64,000 nucleotides of DNA from Paenibacillus_I sp035510375 (GTDB taxonomy: Bacteria > Bacillota > Bacilli > Paenibacillales > Paenibacillaceae): NCBI RefSeq assembly GCF_035510375.1, contig NZ_DATKHG010000012.1; one strand, 5' to 3'. Below, one piece after another: positions 51,230 through 59,867 of the stretch. Position 1 is the first letter of the stretch; the number at the start of each line of letters is the position of its first letter. The notes beneath the pieces were generated by a model that saw nothing but the letters and a program-made list of their open reading frames with translations, had not been told where the DNA came from and ran no database searches. Made by a program: the position numbers and the translations under genes.

Positions 51230-52192
51230 GTGACGCGACCGGTGCTGCGAATTGCCGCTCTAACGACTCAAAGGGAGATCCGGTTCCTGAACCGGCTTGA
51301 AGAAACGAACGACGAAGCGTTCGTCTGGTTCTGGGCGGACATGTCCGAGCCGACAGATTCGGAAACGCGGCTGCTCGATACGTTTTTTCATTTTCATCCG
51401 CTCGCCGTTGAAGACTGCCTGCACCTGCTGCAGCGGCCGAAGCTCGACCATTATGAAGGGTTCCATTTTTTCGTTCTGCACGCCATCGATCCCCGGCAGC
51501 TGGGGGTGGAGGAAGTCAACCTTTTTCTGACCGGCCGGTATATGGTCACCTACCATTCGCTTCCGTCCAAAGCGGTGGACGAGGCATGGGCGAAGCTGGC
51601 GCAGCATCCGGCATCGTTCGCCAAAGGACCGGTATACGCCGCTTACGTCGTGATGGACAAATTGGTCGATCACTATTTTCCCGCCGTGTACGAACTGGAG
51701 GACCTGATCGCCGACATCGACGCGGCCGACAGACGGGGACGGAGCAAGCAGGTGATGGACGACGTCTTCGACATCCGCTCAAGGCTTCTGAAGCTGCGGA
51801 GGACGATCGTGCCGATGAGAGAGCTGCTGTACCGGGTTATCAATTCCGAGCGCATCGCGGGCGCCCGGGAATATCACGCGTTCTATACCGACGTTCACGA
51901 CCATTTGCTCAAGCTGTCGGAGATGATCGAGTCCAATCGGGATTTGACCGCCGATATCCGCGACAGCTATCTCTCCTACAACTCGGACCGGATGAATACG
52001 ATAATGAAAACTTTGACGGTCATCACGACGATCTTCATGCCGCTGACATTCATCGCAGGGGTATACGGCATGAATTTCATCTATATGCCCGAGCTGCAGT
52101 GGCGGTGGGGATATTTTGCGGTGCTTGCGGCCATGATCGCCGTCGGGCTCGGCATGTTTGCCTGGTTCAAGCGCAAGGGCTGGTTTGATTGA
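51230..52192 (+). CDS. corA: CorA-family magnesium transporter
   Basis: A 320-residue protein: a cytoplasmic funnel domain with long charged helices, then two C-terminal membrane helices (TVITTIFMPLTFIAGVYGMNF and YFAVLAAMIAVGLGMFAWF). The selectivity motif appears as YGMNF, the standard GMN signature. A basic end (KRKGWFD) follows. GTG 51230 is used here; GTG 51242 has AGGGGTGA at nine bases and may be the real start. No Mg2+ riboswitch was recognised upstream. Confidence 0.92.
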   Translation: MTRPVLRIAALTTQREIRFLNRLEETNDEAFVWFWADMSEPTDSETRLLDTFFHFHPLAVEDCLHLLQRPKLDHYEGFHFFVLHAIDPRQLGVEEVNLFLTGRYMVTYHSLPSKAVDEAWAKLAQHPASFAKGPVYAAYVVMDKLVDHYFPAVYELEDLIADIDAADRRGRSKQVMDDVFDIRSRLLKLRRTIVPMRELLYRVINSERIAGAREYHAFYTDVHDHLLKLSEMIESNRDLTADIRDSYLSYNSDRMNTIMKTLTVITTIFMPLTFIAGVYGMNFIYMPELQWRWGYFAVLAAMIAVGLGMFAWFKRKGWFD

Positions 52193-52868
52193 AATGCTCA
52201 AGGAAGGCCTGACGCGCGGCTGCTGCCAGCGCTTTTTCCTTCACCGTGCTGTTTCTGCTTCCCTGTGCAAACGTTATTCGTTAATTTTAATTAATTTAAC
52301 GTCCGTTGTTTGCGTTCGCCTTTTCCACTACCATTAACGTTATCGAACATTTTCTATTCAGGCGTTGGCCTGAGTCTTCCGGCCTTTCCGGCCGGGAGGC
52401 TTTTTTTTGATTACAGATTGTATATCCTTACGGGGTCTCCGAAAATGGTTGGATTTCGTACAACGAAAATCCAGCTGCCAAGCTCTTTTTTGTGCGCCCT
52501 TGATTTTAGCCGACGAAATCGAACGAAAAACTTGCTTTTGAACGAAAACGCCTCAATGGCGCCAACCGTGTTTGAGAAAGGGAGACGGTTGACCACTGTG
52601 GTGTTAAGGAGAAAAAGCTGAAGCGGGCATTCGTCCGGGACCGGCTTTTTTTTGCGCGGCGGAACCGGGCGAATCAAGCCTGCGAAGAACTTAAGTAAGG
52701 CAAGAGGATGCTTTTCCAATACGGCTTCGGACTGAGCGCGAAGGATGCGCCGGTGTCCAAGCTGCGCCCGGTGCTGTAACCGGGGGTATGGCGAAAGGCC
52801 CGGTCATGGTCTACAATGAGTAAAGATCCTATTGTATGCTTTGATGGGGCGCAGACGGAGGGAACGGA
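52193..52868. other. Long gene-free region with two terminator-like hairpins
   Basis: About 675 bases without a credible gene. It is AT-rich at 52270-52360. A terminator follows at 52374-52408, and a second hairpin candidate with eight T residues lies at 52620-52653. Between them, a stretch near 52449-52475 (TTGGATTTCG...CGAAAATCCAG) is a palindrome like those after btuD. A short RNA bounded by the two hairpins is possible, but I see no clear promoter. A 23-codon frame at 52708-52779 is noted only as a possible remnant. Confidence 0.4.
52374..52408 (+). terminator. Terminator downstream of corA
   Basis: CTTCCGGCC-TTTCC-GGCCGGGAG stem (nine pairs, one G-T) followed by GC and eight T residues. 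It lies about 180 bases after the corA stop. Confidence 0.8.
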
Positions 52869-53209
52869 TTGGCGGACCGGTTTCGCAAGCTCGCGGTGTT
52901 TGCCTGGCTACAGGCGTTGTCGTGTTTTTCCGAACCTGGGTCGTATATCGCGTGGAAGGTGAGGATTACCGGATGCCGATGTCCCTGTCGTTCATACTGA
53001 TCGCGTTCTTCATCTGGATCGGCGAAAATGTCGGCACCCTGCTCGGCGCATGGCGCTATCCCAATCAGGAGGGGGCTTGGGAGCTCGTGCATTGGGGCAA
53101 GCTCAGCTCCTGGTTTCTGCTTGTCCTTATCAGCGTGCTGATCGTGGCGGAGTTGAAGCGGATGAAGTCGGGACTGGGCGGAAAAGGAATGTTCCCGGCG
53201 AAAATGTAG
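52869..53209 (+). pseudogene. DUF817 membrane protein gene with the middle deleted
   Basis: TTG at 52869, with GGAGGGAA upstream, opens ADRFRKLAVFAWLQALSC, like the N-terminus of DUF817 proteins. In a second frame the C-terminal ~100 residues follow: VVFFRTWVVYRVEGEDYRMP, SLSFILIAFFIWIGENVGTL, GAWRYPNQEGAWELVHWGKL and SSWFLLVLISVLIVAELKR, ending at 53209. About 150 residues are missing and the frames differ. The junction falls at GTCGTGTTTTTCC (about 52918-52930), which makes sense in both frames and suggests deletion between short direct repeats. ATG 52832 would give an unrelated N-terminus. Confidence 0.7.
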
Positions 53210-53367
53210 CGGGCGCAAGGTACGTTGGACCGTTGCGTGCGGTGCCGGTGTAAGGCGCGAAATGCGAAGAGCGTTTTCTGAGGACCCGTGTGGGATACAC
53301 GAATAGGGTACGTTGCGGGTTCAGGCGTGGGCGGATAGATCAGAAGAGTGGAGAGGGGGCTGCCGGT

Positions 53368-55977
53368 ATGCCGGCATTGCCGATTGAAGCGGTGCTGCCG
53401 CAATTGGCCGATGCGCTGCGGGAGGGCGCCGGCGCCGTGCTGGTCGCCGCGCCGGGCGCGGGCAAGACGACGCGGGTGCCGCTGGCGCTGCTTGATGAGC
53501 CGTGGATGCGGGGCAAGCGCATGCTTATGCTTGAGCCGCGCAGGATGGCAGCCCGGGCGGCCGCGCACTATATGGCCGATATGCTCGGTGAAAAAGCCGG
53601 CGGCACGGTCGGCTACCGGGTCAGAATGGACAGCCGGGTCGGCCCGCGGACGAGAATCGAAGTGATTACCGAAGGCATACTGACCCGTATGCTGCAGGAT
53701 GACCCCGGGCTGACGGATGTCGGCCTGGTTATTTTTGATGAATTTCACGAACGGAGCTTGCACGCGGACCTCGGATTGGCGTTATGTCTGGAATCGCGGC
53801 AGATGCTTCGCGACGATCTCAGGCTGCTGGTGATGTCGGCTACGATTGAAGCGGAGCCCGTCGCGGCGCTGCTCGGCGGCGCGACGGTCGTGGTGAGCGA
53901 AGGACGGCAGTATCCGGTGGAAACGCGGTTTTTCCCGAGGCAATCGGCGGAGGAACGGTTGGAGTCGCATACGGTCAGAGCAGTGAAGCATGCGTTGTCG
54001 GCGGAGGTCGGCGATTTGTTGGTGTTTCTTCCGGGTGAAGGCGAGATCCGGCGCGTGCAGCGGCTGTTGGGGCGGCTTGACGATGCTGTTGTGCTGCCGC
54101 TTTACGGCGCATTGCCGCAAGCGGAGCAGGATCGGGCGCTGGCGGCGGAGGAGACGGGGCGCAGGAAGGTGGTGCTCGCCACCTCGATTGCGGAAACGAG
54201 TCTCACCGTGCAGAGCGTGCGGATCGTGATCGATGCCGGGTTGATGCGGGTGCCGCGGTTCTCGCCTCGTACCGGTATGACCCGGCTGGAGACGGTGGCT
54301 GTATCGCGCGCGTCCGCCGATCAGCGGCGCGGGCGGGCCGGGCGGCTGGCCCCCGGTGTTTGCTACCGGCTCTGGTCGGAAGCGTTCGATGCGGGATTGG
54401 CGCCGAGCGGCAAGCCTGAGATTGCGGAAACCGATCTGGCGCCGACGGTACTGGAGCTCGCCGCGTGGGGCGCGCCGGATCCGCGGGAGCTGCGCTTCCT
54501 TGATATGCCGCCGGAGCCGGCGTTCAAGCAGGCTTTGGAGCTGCTGAAGCTGCTCGGAGCCGTGGATTCGGACGGAAGGGTTACGGCCCATGGTCGGCGG
54601 ATGGCGGGCGCGGGCGTTCACCCGCGCCTCGCGCATATGGTTTTGCGCGCGGAGCCGCTTGGCTTGGGCGGGCTGGCGTGCGAGCTTGCCGCGCTGCTCG
54701 GCGAGCGGGATGTGCTGTGCTGGCCGACCGCGGATGCCGCGGAGGCGGACGTGACGCTGCGGCTGCAGGCGCTGCGGGCCGTGGCTCCTTCGGCTTCGGC
54801 CGCGGAGGACAGGTGGTCGGTGGGAGCGGCAGAGGTTGCAGCGGCCGGCGCGCGTGCGGCGCTGGCGGAGGCGGCACTGCTGAAGCGGACGTTCGGGCTG
54901 CCGGCGGGCGTGTCGGACGGGTGCGATGACGATCGCAGCGGTCTGCTGCTTGCGTTCGCGTACCCGGACCGGATCGGCATGAAGCGGAAAACGGGCGGAA
55001 GCGGCACTGTCGGCGTTGGCGGCGGCGGCAGAGGCGCTGACATTAGCGGCGGCGGTGTTGGCGCAAGCAGCGGTGGAGGCGGCGCTTATCAGCTGAGCGG
55101 CGGGCGGGGAGCGGTGCTGCCGCGGCTGCAGCCGCTGTCCGGCGCGGATTTTATCGTGGCGGCGGAGCTGGACGATGCCGGCACGGACAGCCGCATCCGC
55201 TTGGCGGCCGCGGTGGAGTTGGCCGAGTTGGAGCGGCATATGGCGGACCGCTTTATTGAGGAGCGGAGCGTGTTTTGGGACCGCGAGGCGCAAGCGGTCC
55301 GCGCCCGGCATTATGTGCGGCTCGGCGCATTGACGATTAAGGAGACGATGGGCGTCAAGCCTTCGCCGGAGGAGTTGGCGCATGCGCTGCTCGGTGCCGT
55401 GCGGCAGGAGGGTCTGGGCGTTCTGCCTTGGACGAAGACTGCGAAGCAGTTGCTGGCGCGGCTTGCTTTTCTGCATCGGTTGGATGAGGGTTGGCCGGAC
55501 GTTTCGGAAGATGCGCTGCTGGCGTCGCTTGAGGATTGGCTGCTGCCGCATTTGCACGGGATGAAGGGACAGGGCGATTTTCAGCGGCTGAATATGGTCG
55601 GAGTGCTGGAATCGCTGCTGCCGTGGGACAAGCGCCGGCAGTTGGATGAAGAGGCGCCGACGGCGATCACCGTGCCGAGCGGCTCGCGAATCGCGGTTGA
55701 TTACGGCGATCCCGAAGCGCCCGTGCTTTCGGTAAAGCTTCAGGAAATGTTCGGCCTGCATCGGACGCCGACGGTCGGCTTCGGGCGGGTGCCGCTCACG
55801 CTGCACCTGCTGTCGCCCGCCCAGCGGCCGGTTCAGGTGACGCGGGATTTGGCCGGCTTCTGGAGCAGCACCTACTTCGATGTGAAGAAGGATCTAAAGG
55901 GACGCTATCCCAAGCATTACTGGCCAGACGACCCGACCGCTGCCACCCCGACCAACCGCGTGCGTCCGCGACCTTAA
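53368..55977 (+). CDS. hrpB: HrpB-type DEAH-box ATP-dependent helicase
   Basis: An 869-residue superfamily 2 RNA helicase-like ATPase. Walker A is AAPGAGKTTRVPLALL near residue 30, motif Ib region LEPRRMAARAAAHYMADMLG, DEFH box VIFDEFHERSLHADLGL, motif III MSATIEAEPV, motif VI RRGRAGRLAPGVCYRLW. The HrpB C-terminal domain is present (VPSGSRIAVDYGDPEAPVLS, LQEMFGLHRTP). A ~35-residue Gly/Ser-rich insertion (about 543-575, GVGGGGRGADISGGG) sits where other HrpB proteins have a short loop. The ORF opens at 53290, but ATG 53368 has GGAGAGGGGG upstream. Its biological role is not established in most species. Confidence 0.92.
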   Translation: MPALPIEAVLPQLADALREGAGAVLVAAPGAGKTTRVPLALLDEPWMRGKRMLMLEPRRMAARAAAHYMADMLGEKAGGTVGYRVRMDSRVGPRTRIEVITEGILTRMLQDDPGLTDVGLVIFDEFHERSLHADLGLALCLESRQMLRDDLRLLVMSATIEAEPVAALLGGATVVVSEGRQYPVETRFFPRQSAEERLESHTVRAVKHALSAEVGDLLVFLPGEGEIRRVQRLLGRLDDAVVLPLYGALPQAEQDRALAAEETGRRKVVLATSIAETSLTVQSVRIVIDAGLMRVPRFSPRTGMTRLETVAVSRASADQRRGRAGRLAPGVCYRLWSEAFDAGLAPSGKPEIAETDLAPTVLELAAWGAPDPRELRFLDMPPEPAFKQALELLKLLGAVDSDGRVTAHGRRMAGAGVHPRLAHMVLRAEPLGLGGLACELAALLGERDVLCWPTADAAEADVTLRLQALRAVAPSASAAEDRWSVGAAEVAAAGARAALAEAALLKRTFGLPAGVSDGCDDDRSGLLLAFAYPDRIGMKRKTGGSGTVGVGGGGRGADISGGGVGASSGGGGAYQLSGGRGAVLPRLQPLSGADFIVAAELDDAGTDSRIRLAAAVELAELERHMADRFIEERSVFWDREAQAVRARHYVRLGALTIKETMGVKPSPEELAHALLGAVRQEGLGVLPWTKTAKQLLARLAFLHRLDEGWPDVSEDALLASLEDWLLPHLHGMKGQGDFQRLNMVGVLESLLPWDKRRQLDEEAPTAITVPSGSRIAVDYGDPEAPVLSVKLQEMFGLHRTPTVGFGRVPLTLHLLSPAQRPVQVTRDLAGFWSSTYFDVKKDLKGRYPKHYWPDDPTAATPTNRVRPRP

Positions 55978-55984
55978 TGTCGGT

Positions 55985-56110
55985 GAGGGAGCGAAAATTG
56001 CGCACTCGGCGTCAGTTGGTCGGCTAGCGTGATGCGAGGGAGCAAAATTCGCTGTCTCAATTGCAGTAACGTAGCAGGTTAGTTAATCTTTGTTCGAGGG
56101 AGTGAAATTT
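55985..56110. repeat. Three spaced GAGGGAGnnAAA repeats
   Basis: GAGGGAGCGAAAATTG (55985-56000), GAGGGAGCAAAATTC (56036-56050) and GAGGGAGTGAAATTT (56096-56110), spaced 51 and 60 bases, in the gap between the convergent hrpB and DEAD-box genes. Sequence between the copies is not conserved. Possibly a small dispersed repeat family; no function is apparent. Confidence 0.6.
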
Positions 56111-56136
56111 TAGCTCCCGATGCTGGCATTAACGAG

Positions 56137-56178
56137 AAAGACCTTCCCGTGTCGGAGTAACGATCGGGAAGGTCTTTT
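56137..56178. terminator. Bidirectional terminator between hrpB and the DEAD-box gene
   Basis: AAAGACCTTCCCG and CGGGAAGGTCTTT form a 13-base perfect stem around a 16-base loop, with A and T ends on the proper sides for both strands. The two flanking genes converge on it. Confidence 0.9.
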
Positions 56179-56185
56179 GGGTTGA

Positions 56186-57949
56186 CTATCTGGAACGTCC
56201 GCCACGACCGCCGGGACCGCTTCTGCCACGACCGCTCGGACTGCTGCCGCGTGAACCTCCGCGTCTGTCGGAGCGCTGCCGTCCTGTGGCGGAGTTACTA
56301 CGGCTGTTGCCGGCGCCGTGTGAAGCAGAGCCGGTGCCGCGTTCTCTTGAAGCGGCAGAGCGCGCGCCGCCTCGTGCCTCGCCGCGTCCGGCGCCGCGCT
56401 CGGCAAAGTCAGTACCGCCGCGACTACCGCCTCGCGCATCAGAGCGACCAGGGCCACGGCCAAGACCGCCCGCTTCGCTCCGTCCGGCAAAGCCGGCACT
56501 ATCTCGACCGCTCCCGCGGGCATCGGAACGTGAAGCGCCGCGCCCAGCTTCGCGTGCTTCGCCGCGCTCGGCAAAACCTGCGCCGCCGCGACCGGCGCCC
56601 CGTGCGTCGGATCGTCCTCCGTCGCGCCCGTATCCGCGCGTTTCGCCGCGCCCCGCGCCGCCACGGCCTCGCGCGCCTGCCGCATCGCTGCGTGCCTCGC
56701 CGCGCGTGCCGCTGCGCTTGCCTGCGCCTCGCGCGCCGCCGCGGCCGTCTTCGCGTACGCCCGCCCGGCTGCCGCGCGAGGCGCGAAGGGCCGGCTGCGC
56801 CGCTTCGTCATCATCGGCGGCTGCGCCTACGCCGAATTCCGACATCGACTTGCGCTCAAGGCGCGCGTCGATGGCACGCTCGATGCCGTCGAGCCGCGAG
56901 CGGTCGCGCGGCGTGACCAGCGTCACGGCGACGCCGCGCTGCCCGGCGCGGCCCGTCCGGCCGATGCGGTGGATGTACCATTCCGCATCCTGCGGAATGT
57001 CATAGTTGAAGACGTGCGTCACGCCTTCAACATCGATGCCGCGCGCCGCGACGTCCGTGCAGACGAGCAGCTGCAGCTTCGCGTCGCGGAACCGCTTCAT
57101 GACCTGCTCGCGCTTCGCCTGCGTCAATTCGCCGTGCAGCTCGTCGCTTTGGAAGCCATGCTCAAGCAGCGCTTCGTTCAGCTTCGCCGCACGGATCTTC
57201 GTCCGGCAAAAAATAACCGCCAAATACGGCCTGTACGTCTCCAGCAAACGGATCAGCGTCGGCTGCTTCGAGCGGTCGGTCGTGTCGACCGCGATCTGCC
57301 GGATGCTGTCCAGCGTAACGCGCTCGGTGCGGATCGTCACATCCTCGGGCTCGCGCATATAACGTCTGGCCAGCCGGCGGACCGAATCCGGCATCGTCGC
57401 CGACAGCAGCACCGTCTGGCGGCTTTCCGGCGTTTGGGCGATCAGCTCTTCGACCTCTGCAAGAAAGCCCATGTGCAGCATTTGGTCCGCTTCGTCGAGC
57501 ACGAGCACGTCAAGCTCCGACAGCCGGATCGTCCGACGGCGCAAATGGTCGAGCAGCCGTCCCGGCGTGCCGACTACAATCTGCGGCCGTCCGTCGAGCT
57601 TGCGAATCTGCGCATCGACGTCCTGCCCGCCGTAAGCGGCCAGCACGTTGGCGCCGACCGCATCCTTGAGCTTTTTGAATTCCTGGGTAATCTGGATCGC
57701 AAGCTCGCGTGTCGGCGTTACGACCAAAGCCTGCACGTTATTGTTATTCGGATCGATCCGATTCAGAATCGGCAGCGCGAACGCGAGCGTTTTGCCGGTG
57801 CCGGTCTGGGCCTGCACGATCGCGTCACGGCCGGCAAGCAAATGCGGGATGGCGCTTTTCTGCACGGGAGTCGGGTTCGTTAAGCCCTGCAGGCGCAGCT
57901 GCTCCGTCACCTCCGCGCGTATGCCGAGCTTGTCGAAAGGGGTAGTCAT
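56186..57949 (-). CDS. DEAD-box RNA helicase with a long RGG-rich tail
   Basis: A 587-residue CshA/DeaD-like helicase. Q motif: LRLQGLTNPTPVQKSAIPHL; motif I AQTGTGKT; Ia PTRELAIQ; II VLDEADQM; III LSATMP; VI HRIGRTGRAGQRG. The core ends near residue 380. The last ~200 residues are low complexity, rich in Arg, Gly, Ala and Ser, with repeated units like GRSDARGAGRGGAGFAERGE. Such RGG tails bind RNA and can drive condensate formation. Likely acts in RNA decay or ribosome assembly, especially in the cold. AGAGGA precedes the ATG. Confidence 0.93.
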   Translation of the reverse strand: MTTPFDKLGIRAEVTEQLRLQGLTNPTPVQKSAIPHLLAGRDAIVQAQTGTGKTLAFALPILNRIDPNNNNVQALVVTPTRELAIQITQEFKKLKDAVGANVLAAYGGQDVDAQIRKLDGRPQIVVGTPGRLLDHLRRRTIRLSELDVLVLDEADQMLHMGFLAEVEELIAQTPESRQTVLLSATMPDSVRRLARRYMREPEDVTIRTERVTLDSIRQIAVDTTDRSKQPTLIRLLETYRPYLAVIFCRTKIRAAKLNEALLEHGFQSDELHGELTQAKREQVMKRFRDAKLQLLVCTDVAARGIDVEGVTHVFNYDIPQDAEWYIHRIGRTGRAGQRGVAVTLVTPRDRSRLDGIERAIDARLERKSMSEFGVGAAADDDEAAQPALRASRGSRAGVREDGRGGARGAGKRSGTRGEARSDAAGARGRGGAGRGETRGYGRDGGRSDARGAGRGGAGFAERGEAREAGRGASRSDARGSGRDSAGFAGRSEAGGLGRGPGRSDARGGSRGGTDFAERGAGRGEARGGARSAASRERGTGSASHGAGNSRSNSATGRQRSDRRGGSRGSSPSGRGRSGPGGRGGRSR

Positions 57950-58291
57950 TCGTTAGTCCTCTTTTCACATTGCGTTTGGTATGATTCCCCTAGTATACCA
58001 GTTCGACAAGGAAAATAAAGCAAACGCGCTGTCAGCCCGCGATAAAGTTGCAAATGTGTTACTTTTCAGTTCGCCTCGAAATAGTAAATACCGTCGTTAT
58101 GCGCCGCAGTGGAACGTCCGCTTCAGCTCGTGCACGGCGTCATCATGCGCAAAGACCGGGAGCTGGGAGCGGCGGCGCAAAAATTCATGGAACGGTCGGT
58201 TTCCGAGCTGCGCGCCGTTCCGGTATAATGTCTTTATATCGATTGCAGATAGATAACCGTGTTCACTTACCACCAAAGGAGAATCGGCCTG
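57950..58291. other. Upstream region of the DEAD-box gene and of the next plus-strand genes
   Basis: About 340 bases between divergent genes. It probably holds the minus-strand promoter of the DEAD-box gene near its left end. Its centre contains a remnant of a LysR-type gene (58109-58228). No clear promoter pair was identified for the gene starting at 58292. Confidence 0.4.
58109..58228 (+). pseudogene. C-terminal remnant of a LysR-type regulator
   Basis: An open frame from 58109 to a TAA at 58228 reads ERPLQLVHGVIMRKDRELG and AAAQKFMERSVSEL, which resembles the last strand and helix of LysR-family effector domains (I-x-x-RK-x-R-x-L-x-x-AA-x-x-F-x-E). No DNA-binding domain precedes it. Only about 40 residues are left. 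The assignment rests on a short match. Confidence 0.4.
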
Positions 58292-58591
58292 ATGGCATTC
58301 GGATTGCGCAGAGCGGAGCTCGTCGAGTGGAAAAAGCGGGTGGCCGCCGGAGAGATTGCGTATATGACGCATTACTGGCTGGAGCCGCGGTGGCCGGACA
58401 TCACGACGGTGACGAAGGTCGGTTGCGCCGATCTCGGGAAGCTGTCCCTTTGGTGCCGGACCAACGGGCTCAATCCCGCTTTCATCCACGCCAGGGACGA
58501 TTATCCGCATTACGATCTGATCGGAAGCAAGCAGAGAGAGATTTTGGCCCGGGAAGGGCTATGGGAGCAAATCGAGCGGTTCGGCCTTTGA
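58292..58591 (+). CDS. Conserved small protein of unknown function
   Basis: A 99-residue protein starting MAFGLRRAELVEWKKRVAAG, with EIAYMTHYWLEPRWPDITTV and WCRTNGLNPAFIHARDDYPH-type stretches rich in aromatic residues and His. The pattern His-x-Trp, Cys at two sites and HARDDYPHYD could form a small metal or nucleotide pocket, but I recognise no named family. AAAGGAG lies ten bases before ATG 58292; the in-frame start at 58259 is less well supported. It is 47 bases ahead of the DUF3900 gene and may be co-transcribed. Confidence 0.7.
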   Translation: MAFGLRRAELVEWKKRVAAGEIAYMTHYWLEPRWPDITTVTKVGCADLGKLSLWCRTNGLNPAFIHARDDYPHYDLIGSKQREILAREGLWEQIERFGL

Positions 58592-58638
58592 TCGGACACG
58601 CAGGCATCAATACGGACATAAAGGAGACCGCGCAACAC

Positions 58639-59820
58639 ATGTCTTTATCCATTCAATATTTATCGTTTTTCGTCATCCAGACCGACGGGGAGGAGGCCGG
58701 CGCATCGAAGCACTTCAAGCATTTCCAGACGTTGGATGGGGAAGCCTATGACGGCAGCGAGCTGAAAAGCTTCCTCGACAGCGAGTTCATTCGCATCCTC
58801 AAGCGAAAGGTCGAGCGCAATCCGGGAAGCGAGAACGCGCCGACGAAAATCGGCCGCTTCGAGGTCGAGCCCGGCCACGAGCTGACGGCGAACCCGAACT
58901 ACAACCTGCTGCAGCGGCTCCGTACGGCCGATAACCGCGAGCAATTTCTCGGTTTTGCCGACGAGGTTGTCCGGGTCTATATGGATACGAGCTCCGTACG
59001 CGGAGGCGCCCTGATCGCGGCGACCGCCACGATGAACACCCATTTCGACGAGCCTTTCGTCTTTCTGATGAAGTGCGACTTCGAGCCCAAGATCGCCCGC
59101 ATCTCCGACGAGCGCAGCCTGATTTCCCATGTCGAGATGGCGATCAGCGCCCGCAACATCAAATCGATCCAGTATCCGCATATGCCGGAGGAGGGCATGA
59201 TCGCGCCTTGGGAGCTGAAAATCCACCAGGCTTCGCATGCCCGCTACTTCGAGGATTTCCTCAAATACGTGTCGTACGACAAACCGCTGCCCGAGCTGAT
59301 GAACGAACAGATTCTCGGCATGGTATATCAGCACATGGAAGAGAAATGGCAGGATACGCCGCACGATGACGAGCTGCGCCAGGAGGACGAACAGAAGCTG
59401 GAGTTCTGGGCCGCCAGCGACAAACGCGACATCCAGGAGCGCTGGACGCACGAGACGGTAACGGAGGCGGCCGCCCAACTGATCGAGCATAAACCCGATC
59501 TCGGCTTCGGCTTCAAGCTGGACGGCGTGGCGGTGAAGGGGCTGTTGGCCGACTACGGCAACAAGATTCACTTCACCAAGCACAACGGCAAGTATGTCGT
59601 CATGCTGGAAGGAGACTCGTTCCAATTCGACCGAGGCATGTCTCCGGTCGAGCTGCTTCACCCCGATCCGCTTGAGACGGTATTGGATCGGATCGGAAAG
59701 TCATCCGGGATCGATGCCGCAGGCTATGCCGGGCCGGAGAATTATGCGCGAGATGCGGCTGCGGCCGCTTCGGAACCCAGTGGTTCCGATCGTTCCGATG
59801 ACGATGTGCCATGGGACTGA
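58639..59820 (+). CDS. DUF3900 family protein
   Basis: A 393-residue cytoplasmic protein. The first ~350 residues read like the Bacillales DUF3900 family (SIQYLSFFVIQTDGEEAGAS, HFKHFQTLDGEAYDGSELK, TKIGRFEVEPGHEL, ISARNIKSIQYPHMPEEGM). The layout, with a repeated mention of Asn/Lys-rich strands and a C-terminal nucleoid-associated-like segment, also recalls 37-kDa nucleoid proteins. The last ~25 residues are acidic and Ser-rich. Function unknown. AAGGAG lies 12 bases before ATG 58639; the same frame opens at 58048 but would read through the LysR remnant region. Confidence 0.8.
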   Translation: MSLSIQYLSFFVIQTDGEEAGASKHFKHFQTLDGEAYDGSELKSFLDSEFIRILKRKVERNPGSENAPTKIGRFEVEPGHELTANPNYNLLQRLRTADNREQFLGFADEVVRVYMDTSSVRGGALIAATATMNTHFDEPFVFLMKCDFEPKIARISDERSLISHVEMAISARNIKSIQYPHMPEEGMIAPWELKIHQASHARYFEDFLKYVSYDKPLPELMNEQILGMVYQHMEEKWQDTPHDDELRQEDEQKLEFWAASDKRDIQERWTHETVTEAAAQLIEHKPDLGFGFKLDGVAVKGLLADYGNKIHFTKHNGKYVVMLEGDSFQFDRGMSPVELLHPDPLETVLDRIGKSSGIDAAGYAGPENYARDAAAAASEPSGSDRSDDDVPWD

Positions 59821-59867
59821 TCGTTGCAGTTCACGACATTAAACATTAACGGGGTGTAATAGAACGT

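Noticed and set aside
52430..52450. ykkC/guanidine-like segment ACGGGGTCTCCG
   Set aside because: Only a short similarity; other conserved parts of that motif are missing and no related transporter follows.
52708..52779. 23-residue frame MLFQYGFGLSAKDAPVSKL...
   Set aside because: AAGAGG precedes it, but spacing is very short and no family match or operon partner is apparent; possibly a C-terminal remnant of an unknown gene.
53782..55806. 674-codon open frame on the minus strand
   Set aside because: Antisense to hrpB, Arg/Gln/His-rich, no recognisable domain.
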